A stretch of 20,209 nt of DNA from Pelargonium nanum (lineage: Eukaryota; Streptophyta; Magnoliopsida; Geraniales; Geraniaceae), in assembly GCA_036897485.1 (NCBI GenBank), contig JAYMTF010001990.1, forward strand, positions 1 to 20,209. The letters are read 5' to 3'. The position numbers and the translations under genes were made by a program. The notes under the pieces are model-generated. The model saw nothing but the letters and a program-made list of their open reading frames with translations. It ran no database searches and was not told the origin of the DNA. This document shows, piece after piece, positions 9,168 through 19,539 of the stretch (position 1 is its first letter; the number at the start of each line of letters is the position of its first letter).

Positions 9168-9560
9168 TCTTCTCTCGTTCCTTCAAAAATCTCAACAATC
9201 CTATAATGGGTATAAGAAAATGGAGGAGGAAAAAAGACGGGAAATTTGGGAAGTGAAAGAGAACCCAGAAGAGAAACAATAAAAACAGCAATGTAAGAGG
9301 AGATGGGTAAGAGGAATATGGAGCTGAATGCAGCTGAGTGTTTCAGGTTGAATGGTGCTCACAAGGTGTTTGTGTTTTTGTCTGTTTGAGCTATTGAATC
9401 CTTATTTTCATTGGATCTATACTCTCTGTCTCTGGAACTGGGAGAGGAGAGAGAGAGAGAGAATAAAATGTTAAAGAGATAAAAAAGAAAAGGGGAAAAC
9501 AAAACAGGAGAGAGATGGAGATGGGACTCTCTCTTCCTGTTTTTCCTTATTTTTTCAATT
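9168..9560 (-). promoter_or_regulatory. 5' leader/promoter of the EF-hand/TPR gene, with CT-rich tracts
   Basis: Read on the minus strand, this stretch is rich in pyrimidines. An uninterrupted (GA)n run on the plus strand, gagagagagagagaga near 9450-9463, becomes (CT)n on the transcribed strand. Pyrimidine patches of this kind are common around plant transcription starts and in 5' UTRs. No clear TATA box was found and the transcription start cannot be placed. Confidence 0.4.
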
Positions 9561-10345
9561 TCTCAATTAAATTTTGATTGCTAAATTGATTTTTATTTTC
9601 CTTTTCTTTTTTAGGATATGAATCTGTGATGAGGAATGGGTTGTATGTGGGGCTCTATAGCCCTACCATAAAGCTGACTTTTTTTTTTTTTTTTTTAATT
9701 TGTGTTGGGTCAAGAGGAATAATTAAGAAAATAATAGAAGGAAATTATGTTAATTTGGGTATTTTAAGTTGGTTGCTGGTAATGGGCTGTCAGTTGGGCA
9801 GTGTTTTATTTTATTTTGCTTGTGTTGTTGTTGGTGTGGAGAAAGGGAAGATTTTGGTGCAGCCAGATGGAAAGCAAGTGTTGGTAGAGAGAGAAGAGGC
9901 CAAATTGGAAGCAAAATATACTGTAACAAGCAGTAGAGTAGATGGAGTGAGGTAGCTTTTGATTTTGTTAATCTCTCTACTAAACCCATAATTCCAAGTG
10001 CTTCTTACTCACCTGTAAACTGTAAAGTACAAGTAAAGGCCTTCTTTTTCTTTGAAATCTGAATATTTCTCCTGCTTGAACTTTCATCATATGTATAGAT
10101 AAGTTAGAGGTGGTAGGGTTTAACAGGAGGGGCTGGTGCCTCGTCTCTTCCTTCACCCAAAGTGCTCGATCTCGTACTGATAGCGAGTTTTTGTTATGAT
10201 AGCAAATTTAGAGTAATTTAGGATTTACGTTGTAGGAGCGGCGAAGCTTTGAGATGTTTTCGAATGGTGGCTTTGCTCATCGGTCTCTAGCACAATCCCT
10301 TGCGTGAGTCGATCGACAACGGAGTAGCAGTTTGTAACTGAAGCA
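9561..10345. other. intergenic, no gene recognised
   Basis: This stretch contains a long T tract (about 9679-9696) and an open frame at 9626-9955 with no recognisable motif. Residues encoded by the T tract are simply poly-Phe. The part from about 10,100 may belong to the upstream portion of the retroelement fragment that follows, but I see no conserved motif there. Confidence 0.5.
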
Positions 10346-10516
10346 ATTATGATTGAAAATACTATGAGGGCCATGAGTTGGTTGTCTTTGGGCGAGGACG
10401 ATGGGTTTTTGGACTTCGGAAGTGCTATAATTCTGGCTACAGGAAAAGAGCCGTTAGATCGACTTTCGAGTTGGTGGCTAGATCAGCTAGCAGACTCGAT
10501 GGTGGCGCAAGGTGGT

Positions 10517-10975
10517 TGGCATAAGCCTCCGAGAGCTCGTCTTAAGCGATCATGTTAGTGATGCATTTCAAGATTCTAACGAAAGCAATGCAAGATGGGT
10601 TCGTGATAGTTTGGGAAAAGTTTGGGGTAACGGATGTCAAGTTGCGGTGAAGTCCCAGTTGTGGAGGGTGTGGCAGTCCAAGAAGCTTTGGATTGTTGAG
10701 TCGGTTTAATTTTATTGTCAGTTGTTCGTGCTCTTCTAGCTGTTGGGAGACTTTTAGTGCATTCGACTTGATTATTCAGAATGAGGGAGATGATTTCTAG
10801 TGTTTTCAGTATGATAATTCAAGATATCTTATCCATTGTGGTTCAACTTGATTGTGTCATTCTAGGTAGTTCTGTGCACCAAGTGGCTCATGTTTTAGCT
10901 AGATATTCGGTCTCTTTGTCAAACTCGTATGAGTGGTTTCTGTCGATTGAATATTTTAATATAATGGGTAACTTC
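10517..10975 (+). pseudogene. frameshifted RNase H domain of a LINE-type retrotransposon
   Basis: Translation in two alternating frames gives an ordered set of motifs of the plant non-LTR retrotransposon RNase H-like domain (RVT_3 type). They are WHKPPRARLK near 10517 (family pattern W.PP.G..K), then, after a frame change, SDAFQ and WVRDSLGKVWGNG, then LWIVES ending at a stop (10707-10709). After another frame change come LLSVVRALLAVG (about 10712) and, past an in-frame TGA, IIQDILSIV...QVAHVLARYSVSLSNSYEW up to about 10955. The last part matches the family's usual C-terminal VAH.LA block followed by an aromatic residue. At least two frameshifts and an internal stop show it is dead. No reverse transcriptase was found upstream in the window, so it is a truncated remnant. 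Confidence 0.72.
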
Positions 10976-10981
10976 ACATAA

Positions 10982-13173
10982 ACACTATGAATTATAAACA
11001 TTTTATATTCAACTACCCTAAACTATTTTTCACATTATTAAGCTACCTTTCAAACTATTATTCAAATTTAATGACACTTTTGTCCTAAGAAAATTGGAGA
11101 AAACTTGTGCACATCAGAATCACCCTCTCTATATATATTGATAGTATTCTCATAACTCTTTTTGTCCTTTTAAAGTAAAGATTACACGATCTATTAGATA
11201 ATTAAAATGAAATTTGATAATGGTTTCAAGATTATGACTGATCCAATATTTGTTCATTTGAATTAGGTTGGTAAGATATACGTGAATCCAATTACTAGAT
11301 ATAGAGGTTGATAATGACGCACAGCAATAAGATAATTAAGAGTATTTGATTTGGCTAAGTAGCTACCCTTACAAAATATTATTTAATTAGTTGTTAATAA
11401 TGTGTCATATTCATATATATATATATATATATGGTTGGTCTTATTCTAATAATCTAATGCTACTAACCGGCCAAAACAGCTATCTAAAACTGGTACAATG
11501 AGTCAAACTGAATGAATCAGTCTATCATATCTGTAAAATAACTAGAAAATGTTTTAAAACTTAGACCAAAACCACCTATCCAATATTTAAAGCACCTGAA
11601 AAATAAAAGTAAACTCACTCAAATCTACCTGAATCTGATACTTGAATTTTGATCGATTTCTGTATGTAAAAAAAAACAACAAAAAACTAGCTATGTAATT
11701 TACTAATTTATCACTTTTTTTAACTATTCATTGGCAATTTTTCTTTCAATTTAATGTGATGGCACTTTCATTGACTTTATTTAGATTAAGTCAAATATTT
11801 TTTTCTGTTTAGATTCTTTATTCTAAAATATAATATATTTATTAATTAAAAATAATAATAAAAACCAACTCACGAAGTCGTCGAGTTAAAATATTCGACT
11901 TGAGATCGATTTTATTAAAAAATTTAAGTCTAATATTGAGTTCAGCTCGAGCTCAATTAAAACGATCTTGAGACAAATATTTAACATGTTGAGGTCAACC
12001 AACTCATTAAAGACATGAATCACTTACAATTTTAGTTGGTGTGGACAAAGGACTATCCTGTTTCCAGTCTACTATTTCAAGTTATGAATTATTAAATATT
12101 TATTTTTCATTTTCTAGTTTCTGGGAAAGGATGGGCCAGAAGAAGTGAAGAACACAATGAAACACTTGTTACAACAAAACTGCAAAGAAATTAAAGGGCT
12201 ATTTTGGGACCAAGAAGTTGAAATCAAAATCAAAATATGGGCATGGGCTAATTATATAGTTTGGGGCCAACATGAGTGGAGAGTCTTTTTATTGCTTTTT
12301 ATCCCCAAGTGCTTAATTAGAAAAGAAAATAGTCAATTAGTAAATTGATCAAAATTCAACTTTGATTATTTTCCCTTTTGAATCAACCAATAAAGCTAAT
12401 ATACTGCACTCAATTAGTAATTTATTAACCATTAAAAAGTTCATGTAATTAAATGGTGTTTGAGGTAAACTGTCAATTTTAAAAATGTTACTATAAGATT
12501 AGGAATAACTAACAACAAACTGAAAACTGAAGTCATGTTCTGAGATAATGTACCATCATTATTGTAACATGCAAAAGCTGAGTAAAGGGTAATTGAACAA
12601 AAAATTTATGATTACATAAGCATCATTACTGTATAAAAGAAAATGTTGAAAAAAGAAAAAGAAATTAAACATGGAGATTGTTTCTAGTTAAATTCGACTT
12701 TAATATATATAGGTTGCAACTCGTGTTTATATTTCGGTCTTCTTTTCCAATATCGTATTATTATGAGTGACTTCATGGCATTCGAAAAATAGTTATAGAC
12801 AATATAAAGTTCATTAGAGCATGGTTTCGGTCTTGTGCAAGGGGACCTTCAAAGTATTATGAGTTTGTTTGATTATGTTGTGTCCTTAAAAATCAAACTA
12901 GCTCGGTCTTATGTCGTTGTAACTTCATTCATGTTCTTTACTTCTCCTCGATGTTGATCTTATTAACAGTTTGGGTACTGATAGACGAGGTGCAATTTTT
13001 TGCGCAAGGATCAGCTAGTCTTTTTGTTAACCCTATTTTTTCAAGCACGGAAAGTTAAAATATCTTCAACTAGTATCAAGACATCAATTTCTTGTATATT
13101 GTGTGCTTCCTAAAGTTGCAAACTTACCAACATATCTCCAACAAATGAGAAAAAAGAAACAAAAACATATAGA
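10982..13173. other. AT-rich intergenic region, no gene recognised
   Basis: This is 2.2 kb of AT-rich sequence between the retroelement fragment and the glyoxalase-like gene. It holds an (AT)10 microsatellite and a stretch around 11,870-12,000 with repeated gtcgag/ctcgag/gagctc words, which looks like degraded repetitive DNA of unknown class. The open frame at 12145-12348 is compositionally ordinary and unrecognised. The 3' UTR of the glyoxalase-like gene must lie at the right edge. Confidence 0.6.
11413..11432. repeat. (AT)10 microsatellite
   Basis: This is an uninterrupted AT dinucleotide run. Similar AT runs also occur at the left edge of the window. Confidence 0.9.
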
Positions 13174-13874
13174 CTACAATGCAATATCAATTTTATCTGT
13201 ATGCAGATTCTCCATCATCCATTTATCTGAGTATGATTCTACAGCATCGTTGACCGGGGGCGCGATCAGAGGAAGAACCGGAAGGTTTTGACAATTGCAT
13301 ATCTCAATCATGTTCCCGTCCGGATCATGGAAAAACAGCTGATCAACCTTGACTCCTCCCTCCTCCACCACAGCACTCACATATGTCATCCCAATCTTCA
13401 ATAACTCTCTCTTCACTGCTTCAACATCTGCACACTGCATTTACATAATCAATACCAAAATCAAGAACCAAACCAGACATTGAAAAGTGAATTTTTACAA
13501 GAAAACAAACCTGGAAAGAGATGTGATTTTCTTTTGGATTGATAACTGATGGCTTCTGTGGGACATCATTTGACTGCAGCAAATGTATTCCCATCCCATA
13601 ATTGTATAACCTGCGCAAACAGAAAATGAAATCTGTTTTCTACAACTAAACGGACCCTAACCTACCCTTCAAAAAAAAAACGGACCCTAACCTAGTTCAG
13701 AAATGGTAAATTGCTAATAACTCACCATGCTCCTTGAAAATTAAAGGAGGAAGGCCTTTTGATGAGGACGAAGCCGAGGACGTTCTGATAAAAATCAACT
13801 GATTCTGTCAAAGATTTGCACTTGTAAGAGACATGATTGAGAGCGAGCAGCGGCTGTTCTTGGTGATCATCCAT
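13174..13874 (-). CDS. VOC-superfamily glyoxalase-I-like protein (3 exons)
   Basis: In transcript order the exons are 13874-13726, 13610-13511 and 13434-13174. Introns are GT/AG; the first splits a Trp codon (TG|G) and the second is phase 0. The product is 169 aa, close to plant members such as At1g80160 and At1g15380. The single VOC domain begins LALNHVSYKCKSLTES, continues VDFYQNVLGF, then GMGIHLLQ, then ENHISFQC, and ends FFHDPDGNMIEICN. Candidate metal ligands are His14, His79 and Glu127, placed as in VOC enzymes. Family members are annotated as lactoylglutathione lyase-like, implying methylglyoxal detoxification, but several plant single-domain members are poor enzymes and the true substrate is uncertain. 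The protein has no visible targeting peptide, so it is probably cytosolic. Intron 1 contains a 14-bp direct repeat (see findings). Confidence 0.93.
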
Positions 13875-13935
13875 ACCACTCTAAAGTCAGACGAATATTA
13901 TGAAGAATTCTTGAATAAAACCAGCAATGGATGAG

Positions 13936-13943
13936 TTTTTATA
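13936..13943 (-). promoter_or_regulatory. TATA box of the glyoxalase-like gene
   Basis: On the minus strand the sequence reads cctataaaaactc, with TATAAAAA at 13943-13936. It lies about 62 bp upstream of the ATG, which would give a 5' UTR of roughly 30 nt if initiation is about 30 bp downstream of the box. It is a good match to the plant TATA consensus. Confidence 0.6.
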
Positions 13944-13944
13944 G

Positions 13945-14485
13945 GGAGGAATTGGCATGACCCATGAAGTGATCATTTTGGTCGCTTGCACGTTATGAAT
14001 TGAGATATGGCTCATAAATGATCAGATGTTAATTGCTGGATCCAAGTCATATAATACTCATTTGCTTGCAGTTTGGTCTGATCTGGTGGCGGCTTTGTAG
14101 ATAGAGGTGTGAACCTGTGGAGAGTGCATGTTGAAGATTGTTTATTTTATTTTATTGTGACAAATAGTTCAAGCAAGCTGTAACAAATATGCGTATAATA
14201 ATGGATATACACATTGCTTTGTATCAACTTCTTTACACTTCCACTCCAACTTGTTCAGAATCATGAAGCATGTATTTGAAAGATAACATAAAATACTTTT
14301 CTTCTCTTTATCCTCTCGCTTTACCAATCTTGTATTGCAACATGCCTTCATTTCCATTCGTATAAGGAAAACATAGTCGGTTGGGCGAAGGCCCTTAACA
14401 TCCCAAAAATGATAAATAACGCCATAAATAAAGAGATCGGTAACTACAACGATGATCTGTACATTCTAACTGAGTTTTCGCACGG
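13945..14485 (-). other. ARC6 3' UTR and intergenic spacer
   Basis: The region lies between the ARC6 stop codon and the TATA box of the next gene on the same strand. TTTATT words at 14141-14146 and 14151-14156 read AATAAA on the minus strand, about 340 nt past the stop, and are candidate poly(A) signals. No other gene is seen; the open frame at 14169-14357 has no recognisable features. Confidence 0.5.
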
Positions 14486-17400
14486 TTAGGATCTGAGCAC
14501 TACGCCCTCGGTAATCTTCCATCCTGAATCAGAGCACACCATCTCGTATCGGGTTGTGTAGGTCTTGCTGTAGGAATTATTGTTCTCTGGTTGTCCGGCG
14601 TCAATCATCTGGGCTGACTCTTCGAGAGTTGCTTCCACTGTAGCTCGCTGCCCATCTAGTGAGACGGTCACACTGTCTATAACCACATTCTCTAGAGAGT
14701 ATTCCCAGAACCAACCATGTTCTGCAATATCAGTTGCCCGGTCTGTCCATATCTTCAGCATTTTGCCATCCAAAATCTGCCCAATTGGTCCAGGACAAGT
14801 TGAATAAGAACTGAGAATAGCTCAGAGCAGTTGCAACTCACTAAAACTTCTTTCAATGAATGACAACTAAGGATGTAAATAAACAAAAAAACCTGCTTCA
14901 AGCCCTTTGGATCTATGAATGAAGGGATGCTCATGTGTGTATAACAACACCTCAGAAAGGCCACATAAATGTATTTTGCTTGTGTTTATCTAGCATACAT
15001 AAAGAAAGCCTTATCTAGGTATCTTAGCCCATCCAGATATAATATATCCCCAGACTTAACCTTGTTTCTCTCCCTAAGATTCCATTGAACTTTTGACATG
15101 ATACTTTTTCGGTAAATTTTCTTCCCAAAGCAAAATGAACTGCACAGTGCAGCTATACATCAATAATTAATTGAGCCCATGTCTTAGGCTTTTAGCAACT
15201 GGTTAGTAAACAGACGAAATTATGGAGACTAAAGACAAGTTCAATCGTGCACAAGTCTCAGAACTCTAGTGTCGGCCTATGGGCAACTATAGAGACGCAT
15301 GGGTTAAGAGTTTTCTTCACATTATAAACAATAAAATAACATACCTCTGGCAGTTTATCCAGGCAATGATCAGGTCCAAGAGCATGAGATTTAATGTCCT
15401 GCCACTTACGAACTAGACCTTCTGCAAACCTTGCATCCATTATGGGTAGCTCTTCAGATTCAACATCTGTGAACCCTGCAACATTTTATCTGCATCAAGA
15501 CTAAAAAGAAGGTTCTTTTGCAAAAAATATATAACATGTGCCATGTAGTACGGAATTGAGTGATTACACATCAATATGCCTGTTGCAGTTTAGGCATTTC
15601 TTCAATTAAGACTGGGCTTGTAGTTGTGGGTTGAAGAAAGAATATAGTTAGGAAGATCAAGGTATATAAGTGTGATAGCTCAAAAACAAGGTTCTAGGGA
15701 AAGGAAACTATACGCTAAAAGGTGAAGATTGATCAATACAAGGTGTCAATATATCTAACTAGAGGTGTCAGTGAATGTAAGCTAAGGCTCAATTTTAATA
15801 CAATGGAAGATAAGGTATTTAGGTGTACTGTAGTTTGAAGCTATATATAAAACGAAAGTATACACTACCATTAAAGCTTACCAACACTGACGACATTAGA
15901 AGCCATTGCTGAACCAATTTCTTTACGTACGTTGGATGAACCATTTCTACCCGGTAAATACTTCATGGTAGCCAAAGTCATCAACCCAAACACCACACCA
16001 GCACACATAATCTTCACACTGGCATCTTTAATTTTGTCAGTAATCAATTCATCACTTATTTCATCAGAAGTACTATTTCCTGATATCTCGGCTATATTGG
16101 TAGAGTCGTCTTGAAAAGGGTTCCCGAGAGTTTCTTCACTTTCTACAGCTGAAAAGGCATAGTTCATCTCAACATCTTCTAGAGGCTTCACATTCTTTTC
16201 ACTCTGGCTCTGAGGGAACACCTTCTGCAATGCCTGAATTGCACTAGCCTTCACATTGTCTAATACTGCAGTAGCTTCAGCCCCAATTTTCACAATAGCA
16301 GCAGCTGCAGCTAAAGGTGAACCACCGGCTCCCTCCAACCTTTCTAAATATCTGAGGACTGTAGGATCATCATAGTAATCTCGAAGTTTGAAATCAATAC
16401 CTTTTGTGTCCCTAAATCTGGGGAAAACCACCTCCATCAACCAGGTTTCCAACAATTTACAAAGACCTGGAAGATCATTATCATCATCGTCGTCATCATC
16501 TTTGGAATTTTCCAGAATAAAGTCCATAATAGATGGATTTCTGAAAGGCGAGTTATCACTGTCTAAGCCCAACCATGAGCGACACTCATCAAGCTCGCCA
16601 ACAAGTAGTGAACACAGGCCTCTTTCCAAAGCAAAGTCCATCTCTCGGTTTTCTCTAAGAGTATAGACAGCACCAGGATTTCCTAAAGCTGTTACCTTGG
16701 TTTGCTGAAGTTGTTGGAATAGATTATCAGCATCTTGGATGAGATGAGGTTTTTTACCCATGAAGGCTTGGGCAACGAGTGCAAGTGCCACACCATAAAC
16801 TTCAAAACTTTCTGCTGGGATATTATTTGGTGTGGATGCAAATAGATCAACCTTGAATGGAAAAAACAAGAAACTGAGCACCAAGGACAGAATGAACAAT
16901 CCCAACTCTAACCCTCCCCACGAAACAAAAGACAAGGAATGATGCAAATTGTTAGGTTACCTGCTCCGATGCTGTCATATGGAAGAAGGCCTGATTCATG
17001 AAATCTTCACGGGTGAATCCCCCAGCAATTGCAGCTGCCCCTCCCCCTCCAACAGCCCATAATATGTTGCGTACACCATGAAGACCCTCTTCCCTTCTTC
17101 TCCGGTGCTCATCGCCAAGGGGTAAGGCTAGAAGTTCCAAAACACAACGTGGGGTGATCTCTTCCAACGTCTCATCAATTTCAGCCTGTAAATCTGGGGC
17201 AAGGCTACTAGCCCCTTCCTCCTACATGCTCCAACAGAAGTTTTCATTATTATAATATTATATTATTGGGTGTATTCAACATGTCAAATCAAACCAATAT
17301 CGACACAGTTTCAGCAAAACTAATAATATTATTATTATTAATAATGATAATGCTTACTTCATTAAGATATTTTATTTCGTATTCATCGTTCACATTTAAT

Positions 17401-19539
17401 GTATATCGCATATCCGTCTCTTTCACATTATACATTTTACATATCTGTCACATGCTCCTAAGGTTATTGGTAACTTTAGGTGAAAGACTCTTAAACAATT
17501 AATTCATATCTGGCCAGTTTAAAAGAGAAGAGCTACACGGCATACATTTCCTATGCAGGTTGGATAAGAGAGATACGAGCCTGGACCCGGACCTGCACGT
17601 GAATAAGTGGACTTAAGTCGAGAGTATCACTTAACACTCCCCTTCACATGCAGATGGGTCATTAAGGCCAAACAAAATTGTCTCTGATACCATGTTAAAC
17701 TTTTAAGTTGACTCCAATCCAAAAGCTTAAACTAAAAGGTGGAGGGCACAACTAGTATATCAAATGAAAACGAAGTTCACATTTTTTCGATTAACATTCC
17801 CCTCACGGGCAGGCAGGATAACACAATGGACCTTGCACGTGGATCAAGAAGGGTGACAACAAAAACGGGTCACTATGCCCAAACTAAACCAGCTTTGATA
17901 TCATGTAAAACTTAACTTCAACTCAAAAAAAATTGGGTTGGAGTTAAGTTTAACAAACAGGTCTGAGTTGGTTTATATGAACAGTCTATACTAGCCATGG
18001 TTTGTTAGTACAAAGCAGTAATAAATTACTAACTAATATAATAAATAATGTAAAACATGAAGTTAGCTTATACATAGTCATAGTCAATATCATAAAGTAA
18101 ATACTCACTCAACTCCAAAATGAGTGTTTTGCATCCATTTTTGGAAGAAAAGTTTAAGGATATGCGAGTGATGACTTTTCCTCATATACCCTCATGCGCA
18201 TTGTGAGATTGTCGTCTCAATAGATTCTAATTAACTTATTACGGAGATGTTATTAGTAATTCATGAATAAGTAACTTCCTACAAAAGAAAGATACTCTCA
18301 TTTTAGACACTCATTTTGAGACGGAACTATGGAAGGAGTAATCTAATACACACCAATGGAGAAACAAGAAAAAGATAGTAATAACTAATATGATTACTAG
18401 ATAAATAAAAGACTACCTGCAAAAGTTTCAGAGCTCTCTCAAGCAGCTCACAACCTTTAATGAAATCAGGTGGCGACAGTGCCATTGCATCCCTTGACAT
18501 GTCAACATAAGCTAGGGCCATTGCCAAGACAACGTCTTGTTTGAATGACTTAGGAAGCCTCTCTCTGAGCAACCCCTCTCCAATGTACAGAACCAACTCA
18601 GTTTCTCCTGCTTCTTGTAACACACATAATGCGCCCGGAACCTACAATCCCATCGATTTGTGTCAACTCAAACAAACAAACAAAAAATACAGAATTATGT
18701 ACAAAGTTCATTACTAAATTTTCCATAACCAAAATGTACTAGGGTTAAAATATCCCCATACAACTAAAATCTCAAATTCCCTCCAGTTCTTCATTTTCTC
18801 AGTAACCAAACAAGAAAAAAGTTATCCTTCAGGTTGCCCAGTCCAATGCAACACTCTATAGTCCATTACTAATAAATTAAGCTTTGCAGGTATATTAAAG
18901 AGTAGAGAGAGAACAAAATAGACCTTATCCCAGGGAACTTGGGTGAGGATGGTTTCTTGTTCAGCTTCGGCAAGACCCTGATTGTAGTCTCTACGGGAGC
19001 CAGGTTCAGTTAGGGTTTCACAGGCGGCTTGAAGAATCTGCCTGCGGCTAATCAACGCGTCTTGGCTGAATCCGTACTGCGGCGGCTTCGAAACCCTAGC
19101 CTCGTAAGCTCTCTTAATGCCATCTCCGAGAAAATGCGTCTCAGCTCCCAGCACCTGCAAGCAGCAAAATCAACCATCAACGCACAACAACAAAAATCCA
19201 AAACCACCGGACGCCGCAGGATGAAGAGAGAGAAGCAACCTGATAGAAGTCGATGGGGATGGAGACGTGGCGCTCGGGCGGTGGAGGGAGCGGCGGCGAG
19301 AGAGTGGCGGTGGAGGAGAGAGAGTGGTGGAGGTCGGAAGGGTCGGCAGAGGTGGTGGTAGAGGGGAGGAATTGGAAGTCGGAGAGAAGGCGCTCGGCCC
19401 ATTTGCTGGCGGAGCAAGTGGCGGCGCCACCGCGACCAAGGCGATGTGGGTGGTTGAGCTTGTGGGTTTTGCGAGGGACGGGTAAGGGAAGGAGTGAGGC
19501 GCCGTAGAGGCCAATGCCGAATTGTCTCAGAGCTTCCAT
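14486..19539 (-). CDS. ARC6: ARC6, chloroplast-division J-like protein (7 exons)
   Basis: Exons in transcript order are 19539-19240, 19154-18924, 18641-18417, 17221-16961, 16851-15882, 15475-15345 and 14776-14486. All introns are GT/AG and all junctions are phase 0 except the fifth (Gly codon split 1/2). The product is 802 aa; Arabidopsis ARC6 is 801. Residues 1 to about 65 are Ser/Pro-rich with few acids, a chloroplast transit peptide. A J-like domain follows (about 95-165, from IDFYQVLGAETHFL to SRRDYNQGL) without an HPD tripeptide. The stromal region (about 170-610) includes VPWDKVPGALCVLQEAGETE and the conserved NILWAVGGGGAAAIAGG. One transmembrane segment lies at about 617-637. The C-terminal domain (about 680-802, ending SGWKITEGVVLRS) is the intermembrane-space part. 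ARC6 spans the inner envelope, tethers the FtsZ ring through FtsZ2 and recruits PDV2 through its C-terminus. The match is to ARC6 rather than its paralogue PARC6. Confidence 0.96.
17585..17960 (-). repeat. tandem pair of degraded LTR-end/primer-binding-site units
   Basis: On the minus strand, gtttaacatggtatcagag (17700-17682) has the layout of a plant LTR end (...aaca) followed directly by TGGTATCAGAG, complementary to the initiator Met-tRNA 3' end. A diverged second unit reads ttttacatgatatcaaagc (17910-17892). Further matching words recur in both units: gacctgcacgtg (17590) with gaccttgcacgtgg (17829), aacactccccttcac (17634) with aacattcccctcac (17795), and gggtcattaaggccaaac (about 17656) with gggtcactatgcccaaac (about 17865). 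The spacings differ, so the units carry indels or rearrangements. No coding remnants are present, which suggests TRIM-like or solo-LTR debris. Confidence 0.6.
18104..18338. mobile_element. Stowaway-like (Tc1/mariner) MITE in ARC6 intron 3
   Basis: The left end begins TA|ctcactcaactcc and runs into aaaatgagtgt (about 18117-18127). The right end, reverse-complemented, begins TA|ctccttccatagttccgtctc and runs into the same aaaatgagtgt. TA dinucleotides flank both sides (18102-18103 and 18339-18340), matching the Stowaway TA target duplication and the CTCCNTCCG-type ends of the group. The right terminal repeat is better preserved; the left has lost several bases between the outer end and the shared core. 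Length is 235 bp with no coding capacity. Confidence 0.65.

Larger units (their letters stand above)
17222..18416 (-). other. ARC6 intron 3, transposon-rich
   Basis: This 1,195-nt intron is the largest in the gene; the others are 85, 282, 109, 406 and 568 nt. Much of its length is accounted for by a Stowaway-like MITE and a pair of LTR-end-like repeats, listed separately. It also contains a small TAA/TTA-rich patch near 17,322-17,350. The splice ends are intact (GTAGTC ... TGTAG). Confidence 0.85.

Noticed and set aside
9046..9291. Possible upstream open frame overlapping the EF-hand/TPR start
   Set aside because: Its first codon on the minus strand is TTG, not ATG, so it is not a credible uORF.
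9626..9955. 109-codon plus-strand open frame
   Set aside because: It includes poly-Phe from a T tract and no motif; it looks like chance.
12145..12348. 67-codon plus-strand open frame
   Set aside because: It has no recognisable family and no gene context in AT-rich DNA.
19029..19507. Plus-strand Arg/Gly-rich open frames opposite ARC6 exons 1-2
   Set aside because: They are antisense shadows of the Ser/Pro-rich transit-peptide region of ARC6.
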